A DNA stretch of 64,000 bases, taken from NCBI RefSeq assembly GCF_000023065.1, contig NC_012691.1, positions 420,501 to 484,500 of the forward strand, read 5' to 3'. Positions within the stretch are counted from its first letter, which is position 1. Each line of letters begins with the position of its first letter. Both the position numbers and the translations under genes were made by a program. The stretch comes from Tolumonas auensis DSM 9187. GTDB lineage: Bacteria > Pseudomonadota > Gammaproteobacteria > Enterobacterales > Aeromonadaceae. The notes under the pieces are model-generated. The model was given only the letters and a program-made list of their open reading frames with translations, made no database searches and had not been told where the DNA came from. Shown here piece after piece: positions 50,618 to 60,977 of this stretch.

Positions 50618-52741
50618 TCAGATATGTTTTACCCGGCGTTTCACTTCTTCCTGTTTACCCGCGTTGAACGGGCGGGAATCAGGGCTGCCGAGGTAACCAC
50701 AAACACGGCGGATCACAGACACCTTGTTCGAATCGTGATTGCCGCATTTCGGGCAGGCAAAGCCTTTACTGGTACAATTGAATTCGCCGGTGAAGCCACA
50801 TTCATAGCATTCATCAATTGGTGTGTTAGTGCCGTAGTAGGGCACCCGCGAGTAGCTGTAATCCCAGACGTTTTCCAGCGCTTCCGGATTATGCTGAAGG
50901 TTCGGATATTCGCCGTAACAGATAAAACCACCGTTCGCGATGGCCGGATAAGCCATCTCGAAGTCGAGTTTGGCGTAAGGATCGACCTTCTTCTCAACAT
51001 CCAGGTGGAAGCTGTTGGTGTAATAACCTTTCTCCGTCACACCATCAACCAGACCGAATTCTTTGGTGTCCAGATTACAAAAACGGCTGCACAGGTTTTC
51101 ACTTGGCGTGCTGTAGAGACTGAAGCCGTAGCCGGTTTCTTCTTTCCACGCATCCACGGCATCACGCAGTTTCTGTACGATCCCAATCGCTTTCTGACGC
51201 AGCACTTCATCATCGAATACATGCACTTTATCGCCATACAGTGCGTTGATGGTTTCATGCACGCCGATATAGCCCAGTGAAATAGAGGCACGGCCATTTT
51301 TAAAGATCTGAGAAACATCATCATCTGCTTTCAGACGAACGCCACAAGCCCCTTCCATATACAGGATTGGTGCGACACGTGCTTTCACACCATTCAGGCG
51401 TTCAATACGCGCCATCAGGGCTTTCTTGCACAGACGCAGGCGACTGTCGAGCAGGTCATGGAAGTGTGCTTCGTCGCGGGCTTCCAGTGCAATACGCGGC
51501 AGGTTCAGACTGACCACACCCAGGTTATTACGGCCTTCGTGATACTGTTTACCATCTTCTTCATAAACACCCAGGAAGCTGCGGCAGCCCATTGGTGTCT
51601 TGAATGAACCGGTTACCTTCACAACCTGATCGTAGTTCAGAATGTCCGGATACATGCGCTTGGTGGCACATTCCAGCGCCAGTTGCTTGATATCGTAGTT
51701 TGGATCGGTTTTCTTGTGATTCAGGCCATCACGGATCGCGAATACCAGTTTCGGGAATACCGCGGTCTTGTGGTTTTTACCCAAACCGGAAATACGGTTC
51801 TGCAGGATCGACTTCTGGATCAGGCGGGATTCCCAGCTCTCACCCAGACCAAAACCGAACGTCACAAACGGTGTCTGGCCATTCGCGGTATGCAGCGTGT
51901 TTACTTCATATTCCAGTGACTGGAAGGCGTCATAGCACTCTTTTTCAGTACGTGCATGCGCATAGGCTTCCACATCCGGGATCTGCCACTCTTCCGCAAC
52001 CTTACGGTGTTTCTCGTAGCTTTTGGTCACATAAGGGGCCAGCACTTCATCAATGCGGTTGATCGTGGTGCCACCGTAGATATGACTGGCTACCTGCGCG
52101 ATGATCTGCGCGCTGACGGCGGTCGCGGTAGAGATAGATTTTGGTGTATCAATCTCGGCGTTACCCATCTTGAAGCCGTGTGTCAGCATACCTTCGATAT
52201 CGATCAGCATGCAGTTGAACATCGGGAAGAAAGGAGAATAATCCAGATCGTGGAAATGGATTTCGCCTTTTTCATGTGCCTGCACAACATCGCGGGGTAA
52301 CAGATATTGTTTGGCGTAGTGTTTCGCCACAATACCGGCCAGCAAGTCACGCTGGGTCGGGATCACCTTGCTGTCTTTGTTGGCATTTTCATTCAGCAGT
52401 TCGGCATTGGTCTGCTGGATCAATCCCTGGATCTCTTTATTCAGACGTCCCTGTTTTTCACGCGCTAAATCACGGTCGTGACGATATTCGATGTAAGCAC
52501 GCGCAAGCTTCTTGTGCGGACCTTCCATCAACAGGTTTTCGACCAGTGTTTGTACCTCACTGATATCGACTTCATCGCGTCCTGCTAACAGGGAAGCGAT
52601 CTGACCAGCTACTGAGGCGCAATACGCGTCGTCTCTTACGTTTACAGCTTCAGCAGCTTTTGCAACTGCCTGCCATATGCGTGAGCCATCAAACGATACG
52701 CGGCATCCGTCGCGTTTGATTACCAGCGGTTTTGCTTGCAT
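50618..52741 (-). CDS. nrdD: Anaerobic ribonucleotide reductase NrdD
   Basis: Class III ribonucleotide reductase, 707 residues, reducing NTPs without oxygen. The N-terminal ATP-cone (about 1-95, beginning with VIKRDGCRVSF) senses dATP/ATP, followed by the ten-stranded catalytic barrel. The C-terminus has zinc cysteines (CYECGF, CPKCG) and the glycyl-radical motif RRVCGYLG near residue 680. Its activase nrdG is far away at 13.1 kb. Two NrdR boxes lie upstream (52793-52834), so the NrdR repressor likely controls it. Confidence 0.97.
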   Translation of the reverse strand: MQAKPLVIKRDGCRVSFDGSRIWQAVAKAAEAVNVRDDAYCASVAGQIASLLAGRDEVDISEVQTLVENLLMEGPHKKLARAYIEYRHDRDLAREKQGRLNKEIQGLIQQTNAELLNENANKDSKVIPTQRDLLAGIVAKHYAKQYLLPRDVVQAHEKGEIHFHDLDYSPFFPMFNCMLIDIEGMLTHGFKMGNAEIDTPKSISTATAVSAQIIAQVASHIYGGTTINRIDEVLAPYVTKSYEKHRKVAEEWQIPDVEAYAHARTEKECYDAFQSLEYEVNTLHTANGQTPFVTFGFGLGESWESRLIQKSILQNRISGLGKNHKTAVFPKLVFAIRDGLNHKKTDPNYDIKQLALECATKRMYPDILNYDQVVKVTGSFKTPMGCRSFLGVYEEDGKQYHEGRNNLGVVSLNLPRIALEARDEAHFHDLLDSRLRLCKKALMARIERLNGVKARVAPILYMEGACGVRLKADDDVSQIFKNGRASISLGYIGVHETINALYGDKVHVFDDEVLRQKAIGIVQKLRDAVDAWKEETGYGFSLYSTPSENLCSRFCNLDTKEFGLVDGVTEKGYYTNSFHLDVEKKVDPYAKLDFEMAYPAIANGGFICYGEYPNLQHNPEALENVWDYSYSRVPYYGTNTPIDECYECGFTGEFNCTSKGFACPKCGNHDSNKVSVIRRVCGYLGSPDSRPFNAGKQEEVKRRVKHI

Positions 52742-52792
52742 TTTTTATAGCCCTCGTGCTAATCCGACATTGTGTGTCGTTGTGGTGGTAAT

Positions 52793-52834
52793 ACTATATA
52801 TAGTTCATCTTGCGGTGGATTTAACTATATATTG
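52793..52834. promoter_or_regulatory. Pair of NrdR boxes upstream of nrdD
   Basis: ACTATATATAGT (52793-52804) and ACTATATATTG (52824-52834) match the NrdR core ACTATATATAGT. Their starts are 31 bases apart, three helical turns, as in known NrdR targets. They are 52-93 bases upstream of the nrdD start. Confidence 0.82.
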
Positions 52835-52954
52835 CGATTTTATGCAGGAACATAGTTAGTGGTTTTTTGATCTAAAACAGGGAATTGGAAGATTTGGATA
52901 ACGCGGCAGCAGGTAAAAAAAAGTGATTTTCTGTGACGGAAATACTTGATAATT

Positions 52955-52983
52955 CTGCAGCCCTTGCTGCATAAGGGCTGCAG
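52955..52983. repeat. Long inverted repeat between nrdD and pckA
   Basis: CTGCAGCCCTT-N7-AAGGGCTGCAG, 11-bp perfect arms, without a U-run on either strand. A stable hairpin of uncertain role, perhaps a backup terminator for pckA. Confidence 0.5.
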
Positions 52984-53004
52984 AAAAAGCAGCAAATTAT
53001 ACTC

Positions 53005-53032
53005 AAAAAAAGAGCCACGCAATGTGGCTCTT
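53005..53032 (-). terminator. Terminator after the backbone pckA
   Basis: AAGAGCCAC-GCAAT-GTGGCTCTT. On the minus strand the stem is followed by a run of seven Ts, 43 bases after the pckA stop. Confidence 0.88.
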
Positions 53033-53074
53033 CTCTATGATGCACAATAATTGTTACTTTAGCCGGATAGTTGA

Positions 53075-54682
53075 TCAGGGTAATTGCGGACCCGCCGCGA
53101 TCAGCCGTTTACCTTGTTCATTATCGGTGTACTGCGCAAAGTTTTTGATGAAACGTTGCGCCAGATCTTCCGCTTTGCGTTGCCATTCCGCCGGATCCGC
53201 ATACGTGTCACGAGGATCGAGGATCTGCGGATTCACCCCCGGCAAATCGATCGGCATCGCCAGATTAAAGATTGGCAGTGTTTTCATGGGGGCCTTATCG
53301 ATCGAGCCATCCAGAATCGCATCAATGATGGCTCGGGTATCATGGATGGAGATACGTTTCCCGGTACCATTCCAGCCGGTATTTACCAGATAGCAGTCGG
53401 CACCTGCAGCTTCCATCCGTTTGACCAACACCTCGCTATATTGTGTCGGATGCAATGACAGGAATGCCTTGCCGAAGCAGGCCGAGAAGGTCGGCGTTGG
53501 TTCTGTCACACCTCGTTCGGTGCCTGCCAGCTTGGCGGTAAAACCCGCCAGGAAGTGATATTGGGTCTGATCGTGCGTCAGTTTCGATACCGGCGGCAGT
53601 ACGCCGAAGGCATCTGCGGTCAGGAAGATCACTTTTTTCGCCGGACCAGCTTTCGAGACCGGTTTTACAATATTCTCGATGTGGTAAATCGGATAAGAAA
53701 CACGGGTATTCTCAGTCAGTGAACCATCATCAAAATCGACGTTACCTTCCGCATCGACAATCACGTTTTCCAGCAATGCATCGCGGCGGATCGCGTTATA
53801 GATATCCGGCTCTGCCTCTTTGCTCAGTTTGATGGTCTTGGCGTAACAACCGCCCTCAAAGTTGAAGACACCGTCATCATCCCAGCCATGTTCATCATCA
53901 CCGATCAGCAGACGTTTCGGATCAGCCGACAGTGTGGTTTTCCCGGTGCCTGACAGGCCGAAGAAGATCGCCACATCGCCGTCTTTCCCGACGTTCGCAG
54001 AGCAGTGCATGGATGCAATACCCTTCAGCGGCAGCAGGTAGTTCATCACCGAGAACAACCCTTTTTTCATCTCGCCGCCATACCAGGTGCCGCCGATAAC
54101 CTGCATTTTCTCGGTTAAGTTAAAGGCAACGAAGTTTTCTGAATTCAGGCCCTGTTCTTTCCAGTTCGGATTAACAGTTTCAGCACCATTCAGAACAACA
54201 AAATCCGGCTCAAAATTGACTAATTCCGCTTCACTGGGGCGAATAAACATATTCTTGGCAAAATGCGCCTGCCAGGCAACCTCAGTAATAATTCGTACAC
54301 TGAGACGGCTGTCGGGGTTAGCGCCGCAGAAACCATCAATCACAAATAGCCGTTTGCCGGAAAGCTCTTCTGCTACCAGTTTTTTCAGTTCAGACCAGAT
54401 AACCGGCGTGATTGGTTTATTGTCATTCTTACCGCCTTCTGACCACCAGACGGTGTCGCGGGTCATATCATCCATGACAATGTATTTGTCTTTTGGTGAA
54501 CGCCCGGTAAATACACCGGTATCCACTTTTACTGCACCCAGTTTGGTCACGACACCACGTTCATAGCCAACCAGATTGGGATTCAGCTCTTCTTCATATA
54601 ACTGATCGTATGATGGATTACGGATAATTTCTTTTACGTTACAAATACCGTAGCGTTCCAGGTCTAAACCAGCAGTCGTCAT
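53075..54682 (-). CDS. pckA: ATP-dependent PEP carboxykinase, backbone copy
   Basis: A 535-residue PEPCK with the same catalytic set as its paralogue ([43 protein letters not shown]). It is probably the housekeeping gluconeogenic copy: it is GC-rich like the neighbours and keeps the pckA-hslO-hslR proximity seen in E. coli. The ATG at 54682 is set by AGGAG eight bases upstream, which excludes 14 upstream in-frame codons. It is convergent with the island copy. Confidence 0.95.
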   Translation of the reverse strand: MTTAGLDLERYGICNVKEIIRNPSYDQLYEEELNPNLVGYERGVVTKLGAVKVDTGVFTGRSPKDKYIVMDDMTRDTVWWSEGGKNDNKPITPVIWSELKKLVAEELSGKRLFVIDGFCGANPDSRLSVRIITEVAWQAHFAKNMFIRPSEAELVNFEPDFVVLNGAETVNPNWKEQGLNSENFVAFNLTEKMQVIGGTWYGGEMKKGLFSVMNYLLPLKGIASMHCSANVGKDGDVAIFFGLSGTGKTTLSADPKRLLIGDDEHGWDDDGVFNFEGGCYAKTIKLSKEAEPDIYNAIRRDALLENVIVDAEGNVDFDDGSLTENTRVSYPIYHIENIVKPVSKAGPAKKVIFLTADAFGVLPPVSKLTHDQTQYHFLAGFTAKLAGTERGVTEPTPTFSACFGKAFLSLHPTQYSEVLVKRMEAAGADCYLVNTGWNGTGKRISIHDTRAIIDAILDGSIDKAPMKTLPIFNLAMPIDLPGVNPQILDPRDTYADPAEWQRKAEDLAQRFIKNFAQYTDNEQGKRLIAAGPQLP

Positions 54683-54885
54683 AATTTTGCTCCTGTGCGT
54701 GACCAGTAGGGGAGTCAGTATCACTGGATTCAGTTTAGGGACTTCTGCCGTTATTTATGCCGGTTACTTCAAATTCTGTGGATGAACTTACAGTTTTTAG
54801 GGATTAAATGCATTTTGCGATCAGAGCGGCAGAATGTAGCCATTTGAGATGGGAATATACGCAGTTAAAACAGATAGCAGAAAAG

Positions 54886-54915
54886 CCGGCTAGCGGTTAA
54901 AAAAACGCTAGCCGG
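54886..54915 (-). terminator. Terminator after hslO
   Basis: CCGGCTAGCG-N10-CGCTAGCCGG, a ten-bp perfect stem with an A-rich loop and moderate T tail on the minus strand. Confidence 0.7.
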
Positions 54916-54935
54916 TGATTTATCTGGAAAAATAC

Positions 54936-55835
54936 TTAGTGCAGTACGCCTTGTGATGTTTCCGGTGGCGTCAGCTGGTCGTTATAGATTTTCTCTACAT
55001 CGCTGGCAGAAAAATGATATTCAGTACCGCAGTAATCACAGTCCATTCTGATTTCATCATGCTCTTCCAGTAACGCATCGACTTCCGTTTTACCTAACTG
55101 CAGTAATGCGGCTTCACAACGTGAGCGTGAACAGGTGCAGACAAAACTGACGGCCTGCGGGTCAAACAGACGGACTTCTTCCTGGTGATACAGACGATAG
55201 AGCACTTCTTCGGCCGGCAGATCCAGCAGTTCTTCACTCTTGATGGTATCGGTCAGGGTCACGATATGTTCAAAATCCAGCGCATGCTGTTCGCTGTTAC
55301 TGTTTGGCATGGCCTGGATCAGCATACCTGCCGCTTTCGGCTGTTCTTCATTCAGTCCGGTTTTGAGCCAGATACGGGTTGGCAGCTGTTCAGACTGTGC
55401 GAAGTAACCTTCCAGACAGGCGGCCAGAGTGTCGCCATCCAGCGCGACGATCCCCTGATAACGTTCACCTTCATCCGGGATCACGGTGATCATCATATGA
55501 CCTTTACCGATCAACTCATGCAGACCGGCATTTTCAGCAATCACACCTTCATAGCGGGCCACACCGCGTAGCCGCTGCTGATGATCGCCATTAATTACCG
55601 CAAACCGTACCGGGCCATCGCCCTGCAGTTGCACAGTAATCGATCCTTCAAATTTCAGCGTCGCGGTCAGCAGACTGGTGGCGACCAGCAATTCACTCAG
55701 TAAACGCTGGATTGCCAGCGGATAGTGGTGACCACCCAATATATCCTTAGTGGTCTGGTTCAGCTGAACCAGCTCGCCACGCACTTCATAATTTTCAAAT
55801 ATAAAACGATGCAGTTGATCCGGAATTTGGCTCAT
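54936..55835 (-). CDS. hslO: Redox-regulated chaperone Hsp33 (HslO)
   Basis: A 299-residue cytoplasmic holdase that becomes active when its cysteines form disulfides during oxidative stress. The four zinc-binding cysteines are present in order near the C-terminus: [12 protein letters not shown] (C-x-C) and [12 protein letters not shown] (C-x2-C). The N-terminal substrate-binding domain ends around 180. It lies 42 bases downstream of hslR, the same pairing as in E. coli. Confidence 0.95.
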   Translation of the reverse strand: MSQIPDQLHRFIFENYEVRGELVQLNQTTKDILGGHHYPLAIQRLLSELLVATSLLTATLKFEGSITVQLQGDGPVRFAVINGDHQQRLRGVARYEGVIAENAGLHELIGKGHMMITVIPDEGERYQGIVALDGDTLAACLEGYFAQSEQLPTRIWLKTGLNEEQPKAAGMLIQAMPNSNSEQHALDFEHIVTLTDTIKSEELLDLPAEEVLYRLYHQEEVRLFDPQAVSFVCTCSRSRCEAALLQLGKTEVDALLEEHDEIRMDCDYCGTEYHFSASDVEKIYNDQLTPPETSQGVLH

Positions 55836-55877
55836 GTCAGATATTCTCAGTGTTAAATTCGGAACGACGCCGGAGCA

Positions 55878-56276
55878 TCACTCGCCTTGTTTAAAACGCA
55901 TCAGGTCGCGTCGTTGTTTTTTGTCCGGCTTAGTGTCGGGGTGCGGTGCATATAACGCATTCAGCCGGTGAGCTTCGGCATTCCGCTCCCGCTTCACAAT
56001 ACTTTCGTCCGTTTCGGCATAAAGTAATTGTGCCTGCGCCGCGGATAAGCGCTGCACACTTAATGCCAGCACCCGGACCTCTTTTTCATCATGTCCCTGA
56101 CGGATCCGGAGCATAGCACCGACTTCGACCAGTTTTCCCGGTTTAGAGCGCTGACCGTTATAGTGCACTTTGCCACCTTCGATCATGCTGCGTGCCAATG
56201 CACGGGTTTTGTAGAAACGAGCAGCCCAGAGCCACTTATCAAGGCGGATCGCGCTGTTGTCAGTTGCTTCCGGCAT
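55878..56276 (-). CDS. hslR: Heat-shock protein 15 (HslR), S4-domain ribosome rescue factor
   Basis: A 132-residue protein that binds stalled 50S subunits with attached nascent chains. The S4 RNA-binding fold occupies residues 9-70 (IRLDKWLWAARFYKTRALARSMIEGGKV) and a basic C-terminal tail ends in KKQRRDLMRFKQGE, typical of the family. First gene of the hslR-hslO unit; divergent from sspA. Confidence 0.94.
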   Translation of the reverse strand: MPEATDNSAIRLDKWLWAARFYKTRALARSMIEGGKVHYNGQRSKPGKLVEVGAMLRIRQGHDEKEVRVLALSVQRLSAAQAQLLYAETDESIVKRERNAEAHRLNALYAPHPDTKPDKKQRRDLMRFKQGE

Positions 56277-56470
56277 GGCATTCTCCCGGGGATAATGGTG
56301 ACGGTTAGTTTACCAGAAGCGAAGATCAAGGCGAACAACTCACATAGTTCTATCCTCAAACTGCTGAAAATTTGATATACTAGCTAGCCTGCTTGTGTTA
56401 CCCACGTAATACACCCCGGATTAATGATGGCGCTGCCATCGTATTTTTCTTGTTCTGAATGGAGGGAACA

Positions 56471-57103
56471 ATGGCTTTCGCTGCCAACAAGCGCTCCGTC
56501 ATGACCCTGTTCTCCGGCAATGACATGTTTAGTCACCAGGTACGTATCGTCCTGGCCGAGAAAGGCGTGACCTTTGATATCTGCATGGTAGATGTAAACG
56601 CTCTGCCAGAAGAACTGCTGGAGTTAAACCCGTATAACTCCGTTCCTACTCTGGTTGATCGTGATCTGGTGCTCTACACCTCCCGTATCATCATGGAATA
56701 TCTTGACGAGCGTTTCCCACATCCGCCGCTGATGCCGGTTTATCCGGTGGCTCGTGGTAACTGCCGCCTGATGATGCACCGTGTTGAACTGGACTGGTAC
56801 ACACTGGCAGACAAGATTCTGAACAATGCACCGGATGCAGAAGCAGCCCGCAAGCAATTGCGTGAAAGCTTGCAAGCCATGGCACCACTGTTCCAGGAAT
56901 ATCCTTACTTCATGAACGAAGAATTCAGCCAGGTAGACTGCTACATGGCACCATTGCTGTGGCGTTTGCCGGTAATGGGTATTGAATTTACGGGCAAAGG
57001 TGCTAAAGAGCTGAAAGCTTATATGACCCGCCTGTTCGATCGCGATTCATTTCAGGCTTCACTGACTGATATTGAACGCGAAATGCGTAACGGACCACTG
57101 TAA
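56471..57103 (+). CDS. sspA: Stringent starvation protein A (SspA)
   Basis: RNA-polymerase-associated protein of 210 residues with a glutathione-transferase-like fold: N-terminal thioredoxin-like domain (SVMTLFSGNDMFSHQVRIVLAEKG) and helical C-terminal domain (SQVDCYMAPLLWRLP). It is needed for stress and acid-tolerance responses and acts with RNA polymerase rather than glutathione. ATG at 56471 follows GGAGGG, which favours it over an ATG four codons earlier. Its stop overlaps the sspB ATG by one base (TAATG). Confidence 0.95.
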   Translation: MAFAANKRSVMTLFSGNDMFSHQVRIVLAEKGVTFDICMVDVNALPEELLELNPYNSVPTLVDRDLVLYTSRIIMEYLDERFPHPPLMPVYPVARGNCRLMMHRVELDWYTLADKILNNAPDAEAARKQLRESLQAMAPLFQEYPYFMNEEFSQVDCYMAPLLWRLPVMGIEFTGKGAKELKAYMTRLFDRDSFQASLTDIEREMRNGPL

Positions 57104-57543
57104 TGGTACCGAACATGACGCCCAGTCGCCCTTATCTGTTAAGGGCGTTCTATGAATGGCTGCTGGACAATGACATGACACCGCACCTGCTGGTGGATGC
57201 CAATGCCAGAATGGTACAAGTACCGCAGCAGTATGCACGGGACGGGCAGATTGTTCTGAACATTGCACCGCAGGCCGTGGTGGCCTTCACGATGGACAAC
57301 GAAGCGATCAGCTTTAATGCCCGTTTTGGTGGTGTTCCACAACAGCTCTATATCCCGATGGCTGCCGTATTGGCAATCCATTCACGGGAAAATGGTGCCG
57401 GTACTTTCTTCCCGCCAGAGTCAGCCTATGAGGCATGGCAGGAAGTTCAGCCTGCACCAGCGGAAAAAACGGATGTTACCGATGGCGATAAATCACCATC
57501 GCCCCGCCCTGATGGCCGGCCGACGTTGCGGATAATCAAATAA
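57103..57543 (+). CDS. sspB: ClpXP adaptor SspB
   Basis: A 146-residue adaptor that brings ssrA-tagged proteins to ClpXP. It has the SspB N-terminal domain (RPYLLRAFYEWLLDN, TPHLLVD, YARDGQIVLNIAP, ARFGGVPQQLYIPMAAVLAI) and an acidic linker ending in the ClpX-binding tail RPTLRIIK, which resembles the E. coli RPALRVVK. Coupled to sspA by the TAATG overlap. Confidence 0.95.
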   Translation: MVPNMTPSRPYLLRAFYEWLLDNDMTPHLLVDANARMVQVPQQYARDGQIVLNIAPQAVVAFTMDNEAISFNARFGGVPQQLYIPMAAVLAIHSRENGAGTFFPPESAYEAWQEVQPAPAEKTDVTDGDKSPSPRPDGRPTLRIIK

Positions 57544-57545
57544 AT

Positions 57546-57575
57546 AAAAAAGGGAATCGATAGATTCCCTTTTTT
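57546..57575. terminator. Terminator after sspAB
   Basis: AAAAAAGGGAATC-GATA-GATTCCCTTTTTT, a 13-bp perfect stem with A and T runs. Also serves the convergent dolP. Confidence 0.92.
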
Positions 57576-57587
57576 ATTGCATAAATT

Positions 57588-58166
57588 TTACTGCTGAACG
57601 TATTCAAACACCCGGATGACTTTGGTGACACCGGAGACATTACGGGCAATTTCCACTGCCAGTTCGCCTTCATCACGAGTCACCATGCCCATCAGAAAAA
57701 CCTGACTATCTTCGGTCACTACCTTGATATGACTGCTATCGAAATTTTTCTCGGCAATCAGTCGGGTACGGACTTTTGACGTGATCCAGCTGTCATTGGT
57801 GCGGATATCATAACCAGTCGGTTCAGTGATCTTGATTTCGTTATAAACTTTGCGCACACCGTTCTGACGCTCGGCCATGGCTTTCACTTCATCGCTGTGT
57901 TTGCGATACGGCGTTTGTCCGACCAGCAGCACAATACCGTTATTGCTGTTTATCGAAATGTGGCTGATCCGTGATATATCGGTGCGATCAGACAGCTCAT
58001 TCCGGGTATTTAACTCGATCTTTTGATCATCCATCTGCGCGGTCACAGAGCGTCGGTCTTTGGCTACAACGACACCGGTGGCGGCACCTCCCGCCAGTAA
58101 CACACCAACACAACCTTGCAGCAGTAATAAACTGGCCAATGATAATGGGAGCAGTTTACGCAACAT
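57588..58166 (-). CDS. dolP: Dual-BON lipoprotein DolP (YraP)
   Basis: Outer-membrane lipoprotein, 192 residues, that binds anionic phospholipids at division sites and supports the Bam complex in E. coli. The lipobox is LLLQGC (Cys at residue 19). Two BON domains follow (about 45-110 and 120-190, with GIVLLVGQTPYRKHSDEVK and SQVFLMGMVTRDEGELAVEIARN). Last gene of the diaA-dolP segment in the lpoA-yraN-diaA-dolP order conserved in E. coli. Confidence 0.92.
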   Translation of the reverse strand: MLRKLLPLSLASLLLLQGCVGVLLAGGAATGVVVAKDRRSVTAQMDDQKIELNTRNELSDRTDISRISHISINSNNGIVLLVGQTPYRKHSDEVKAMAERQNGVRKVYNEIKITEPTGYDIRTNDSWITSKVRTRLIAEKNFDSSHIKVVTEDSQVFLMGMVTRDEGELAVEIARNVSGVTKVIRVFEYVQQ

Positions 58167-58182
58167 AACAATTCCTCAACAG

Positions 58183-58761
58183 TTATTGGGGGAACAGCGT
58201 CTGGTCAATCAGATCACTCAGACAATTCAGGACGAGTAAATGGACTTCCAGAATGCGGGAAAACCTCGCGGAAGGACAGCGTATTTCAACGTCACTCGGC
58301 CCGAGTAAACCGGCCAGTTCACCACCATGGCCGGTATTTAATATCACCATCGTCATATCGCGTGATAACGCGGCTTCTGCCGCATGAATCAATTCCCGGT
58401 TGTCTTCTTCAGTGGTGATCAGCAACAGGATGTCGCCCTGCTGACCGAGCGCGCGGATCTGATGCGCGTAGACATCCTCAAATTTGCCGTAATGACTGAG
58501 CGAGCTCATCAGATTACCATCGCAGGTCAGCGCAATGGCTGGCAATGACGGCCGGGCAGTCTCAAAACGACTCATCAGGTGAGAAACAAATATTTGTGCC
58601 AGTGCTCCGGAGGCTCCGTTACCACAGGCGAGGATCTTATTACCGTTCAGCAGACAGATCGCCAGCATCTGCGCTGCCGTCTGGATACTTTCGGAAAGTA
58701 CTTCGGCAGCCGCGATTTTTGTCTGAATACTTTCGGTAAAATTTTCTCTGATCCGATCCAA
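58183..58761 (-). CDS. diaA: DnaA initiator-associating protein DiaA
   Basis: SIS-domain protein, 192 residues, that promotes assembly of DnaA on the origin. It follows E. coli DiaA (FTESIQTKIAAAE, LLNGNKILACGNGASG, RPSLPAIAL, GELAGLLGPSDVEIR, NCLSDLIDQTLFP). The usual STRGNS segment after the second sugar-phosphate loop is replaced by TTEEDNREL, a small difference from the E. coli protein. Sits between yraN and dolP. Confidence 0.93.
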   Translation of the reverse strand: MDRIRENFTESIQTKIAAAEVLSESIQTAAQMLAICLLNGNKILACGNGASGALAQIFVSHLMSRFETARPSLPAIALTCDGNLMSSLSHYGKFEDVYAHQIRALGQQGDILLLITTEEDNRELIHAAEAALSRDMTMVILNTGHGGELAGLLGPSDVEIRCPSARFSRILEVHLLVLNCLSDLIDQTLFPQ

Positions 58762-58771
58762 ACCGCTTCTC

Positions 58772-59146
58772 CTAAAATGCGTTTTTTAACCAGCTACATT
58801 GCCCGTCATCGTACGATACTATGTCAAAACGGCAAGCCTGATGTGCTTCGTTGATGTGCTGACTCATTAAATAATAACGGGCAGTATGCCGGATCTTATG
58901 TTGTTTGGCGGGAGTGACCGAAGATAACGCGCCACCATAGTCACGCGAAGCCCGGAAACGGACTTCAATAAACACCAGTGTGTCCCGTTCCCGCATGATT
59001 AAATCTAATTCGCCCTGACGGCAGTGATAGTTGGCGCAGACAAACAGCAGCCCCTGCTGCTCAAGAAAGCATCGGGCCTGCTGTTCGTAGTGTTGACCTT
59101 TACTGCGCCGGTTGCTGAACGGCGGGTTGAGCAAGTGCTGGTTCAT
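58772..59146 (-). CDS. yraN: UPF0102 endonuclease-fold protein YraN
   Basis: A 124-residue protein of unknown role with the restriction-endonuclease-like core of the UPF0102 family: GELDLIMRERDTLVFIEVRFR (acidic residue, then E-x-V, the PD-(D/E)xK pattern) and SVTPAKQHKIRHTARYYL. It overlaps the end of lpoA by 47 bases because of the N-terminal extension. The first codons ([11 protein letters not shown]) lie inside lpoA, and the family homology begins around GQHYEQQARCFLEQQG, so a shorter start is possible. Confidence 0.85.
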   Translation of the reverse strand: MNQHLLNPPFSNRRSKGQHYEQQARCFLEQQGLLFVCANYHCRQGELDLIMRERDTLVFIEVRFRASRDYGGALSSVTPAKQHKIRHTARYYLMSQHINEAHQACRFDIVSYDDGQCSWLKNAF

Positions 59147-60977
59147 TGGTTGTTAATTGCCCGTTAGTGTAACGAGTCCAAACCAGATCATGGAGGATGA
59201 CGCCATCGGTGGTGACATGCAGTACGCCTGTCAGACCATTCAGCGTCATATCCGGATTCTGGCGCAGTTCACTCAGCTGATTCACCAGATTACCGGCATC
59301 ATAGCCCATGGCATATAAGCGTAACTGATCGCCACTGGCCTGAGGCAGCGCGGCGGTTGCTTTGGCTAACTCCTCCGGCATACGGTTCAGCATCCAGGGC
59401 ATATCACCCAGTTGCATACCATTTAATGCCAGCGCCACATCGGCTCTCAGACCGCTGCTGTTACTTTTCGAACCCAGATAGTAGGTCGGCCGTACCGGTG
59501 AGTCACCCAGCATCATATCAACACTGGATTTGATGTTAGATGCTTCAAATGCCGATGCCAGCATGAAAATGGCGTCAACCCGATTCGGATCGCTGGCCGG
59601 ATCATCCGCCAGTGACTGGATTTGACCGGCCTGCAGCGCTGTTCCTGTTCCGCCTAATTTCTGACGTAACAAGGTTAACAGTTCATCCCGGCTGCGGAAT
59701 TTGGCAACAGTAGCCTCACCGATTTCCAGCGATTGCCAGTAGCTGTTAAAGCCAGCGGCAGTACGATCGCCAAGCGCGTTGGATGGCAGTAATAACAACG
59801 GATTTTTCAGACCATCTTCATGAATTTTCTGTGCAATCTGGGCCGCTTCATCTTCCGGAGACAGCGAGAAATAGTAGAGGTTATCGGCTGCAGGCTGATT
59901 ACCCAGCTGGTTCAGCGCCAGTACCGGTACCGTTACATTGCTGGCTGACAGCTGCTCTACTTTATTTTTCTGCAAAGGTCCGATAACCAGTTGTGCACCG
60001 TTCTGCTGTGCTTTGGTTATTAATTCCGGCATCGACAGGCTGTTTTCATCGTAATACGTGAAAGTGAACTTGTTGCCTGCCGCGATATTGGCTTGTTCCA
60101 AACCGCTTTTCAGTGCATTTGCCGGTTCAGCCAGTTTGCCGGACAGTGGCAGGAAAACGGCAATTTTCTGAATGCCTGCGGTTGGCGTGATACCCGTGCT
60201 TTCAGCAATGACTGGCTGAGCCGAAGTATCGGTTGCCGGGGTAAAAAATGCGGCAGCCGGATGTCCCGGATAACGTTTCTGCCAGTCAGCAAATAACTGG
60301 CTCTGATTTTTCGGCTCTTTTGCTATCAGTGTCAGCTCCAACCAGCCTGCGGCTTTTTCCCGCTTCATGCGGTTAGCTGCACTGACATAGTTCTTCAGGG
60401 TATTGCTGTTGCTGTCTTGCAATAACAGCCAGATCTGTTGCTGGTTTTTACTGGCAAGATCCCCCTTCAGATAAGGATCCAGTGAGATCAGACTATTCGC
60501 AGCTGCCGTTTTCTGACCGGTTTTTAACAACAGTTCAGATTGCAGGCGATAGTAAAATTGCACGGTATTGCTGTCTAACGGGCGCAGGTCAATCCCGGCA
60601 ATCCGGTTCAGCGCTTTGCTTGACTGTCCGTCTTTGCCCAGCTGTAAGGCATTTAACAGGCGCAAGGCAACTGTTTGCCGCGGAGTCGTCGCTTCTCTGG
60701 CCAGCTGTTGCTGCACCGCATTCGCCTGGGAACGATCGCCATCGGCAATCAGGCGGCGGGTTGCAAGCACCTGTAATGCAAAGCGATCTTCGGGGGAGGC
60801 ACTATCAATACGTGACAGATACCACTGACTATCGTGTGTTAATGGACCGAAAGCAGACAACGGCGCGTTATCCACGCTACTATCGCGATTTCCGGCAGCA
60901 CAACCTGACAACAACAGGACAATGGCAAACAGCCACCAGAAATGTGGTACAGTGCGCAACTTGCTAATCCGGCTCAA
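59100..60977 (-). CDS. lpoA: Outer-membrane lipoprotein LpoA, activator of PBP1A
   Basis: A 625-residue outer-membrane lipoprotein that activates the peptidoglycan synthase PBP1A. The signal has lipobox LLLSGC (Cys near residue 26), an N-terminal TPR-like helical region (about 50-250) and a C-terminal periplasmic-binding-protein fold (about 270-610, starting [22 protein letters not shown]). The start is a TTG at 60977 with GGAG eight bases upstream. No ATG precedes the signal core, and family length fits. It is divergent from rsmI. Confidence 0.9.
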   Translation of the reverse strand: MSRISKLRTVPHFWWLFAIVLLLSGCAAGNRDSSVDNAPLSAFGPLTHDSQWYLSRIDSASPEDRFALQVLATRRLIADGDRSQANAVQQQLAREATTPRQTVALRLLNALQLGKDGQSSKALNRIAGIDLRPLDSNTVQFYYRLQSELLLKTGQKTAAANSLISLDPYLKGDLASKNQQQIWLLLQDSNSNTLKNYVSAANRMKREKAAGWLELTLIAKEPKNQSQLFADWQKRYPGHPAAAFFTPATDTSAQPVIAESTGITPTAGIQKIAVFLPLSGKLAEPANALKSGLEQANIAAGNKFTFTYYDENSLSMPELITKAQQNGAQLVIGPLQKNKVEQLSASNVTVPVLALNQLGNQPAADNLYYFSLSPEDEAAQIAQKIHEDGLKNPLLLLPSNALGDRTAAGFNSYWQSLEIGEATVAKFRSRDELLTLLRQKLGGTGTALQAGQIQSLADDPASDPNRVDAIFMLASAFEASNIKSSVDMMLGDSPVRPTYYLGSKSNSSGLRADVALALNGMQLGDMPWMLNRMPEELAKATAALPQASGDQLRLYAMGYDAGNLVNQLSELRQNPDMTLNGLTGVLHVTTDGVILHDLVWTRYTNGQLTTNEPALAQPAVQQPAQ

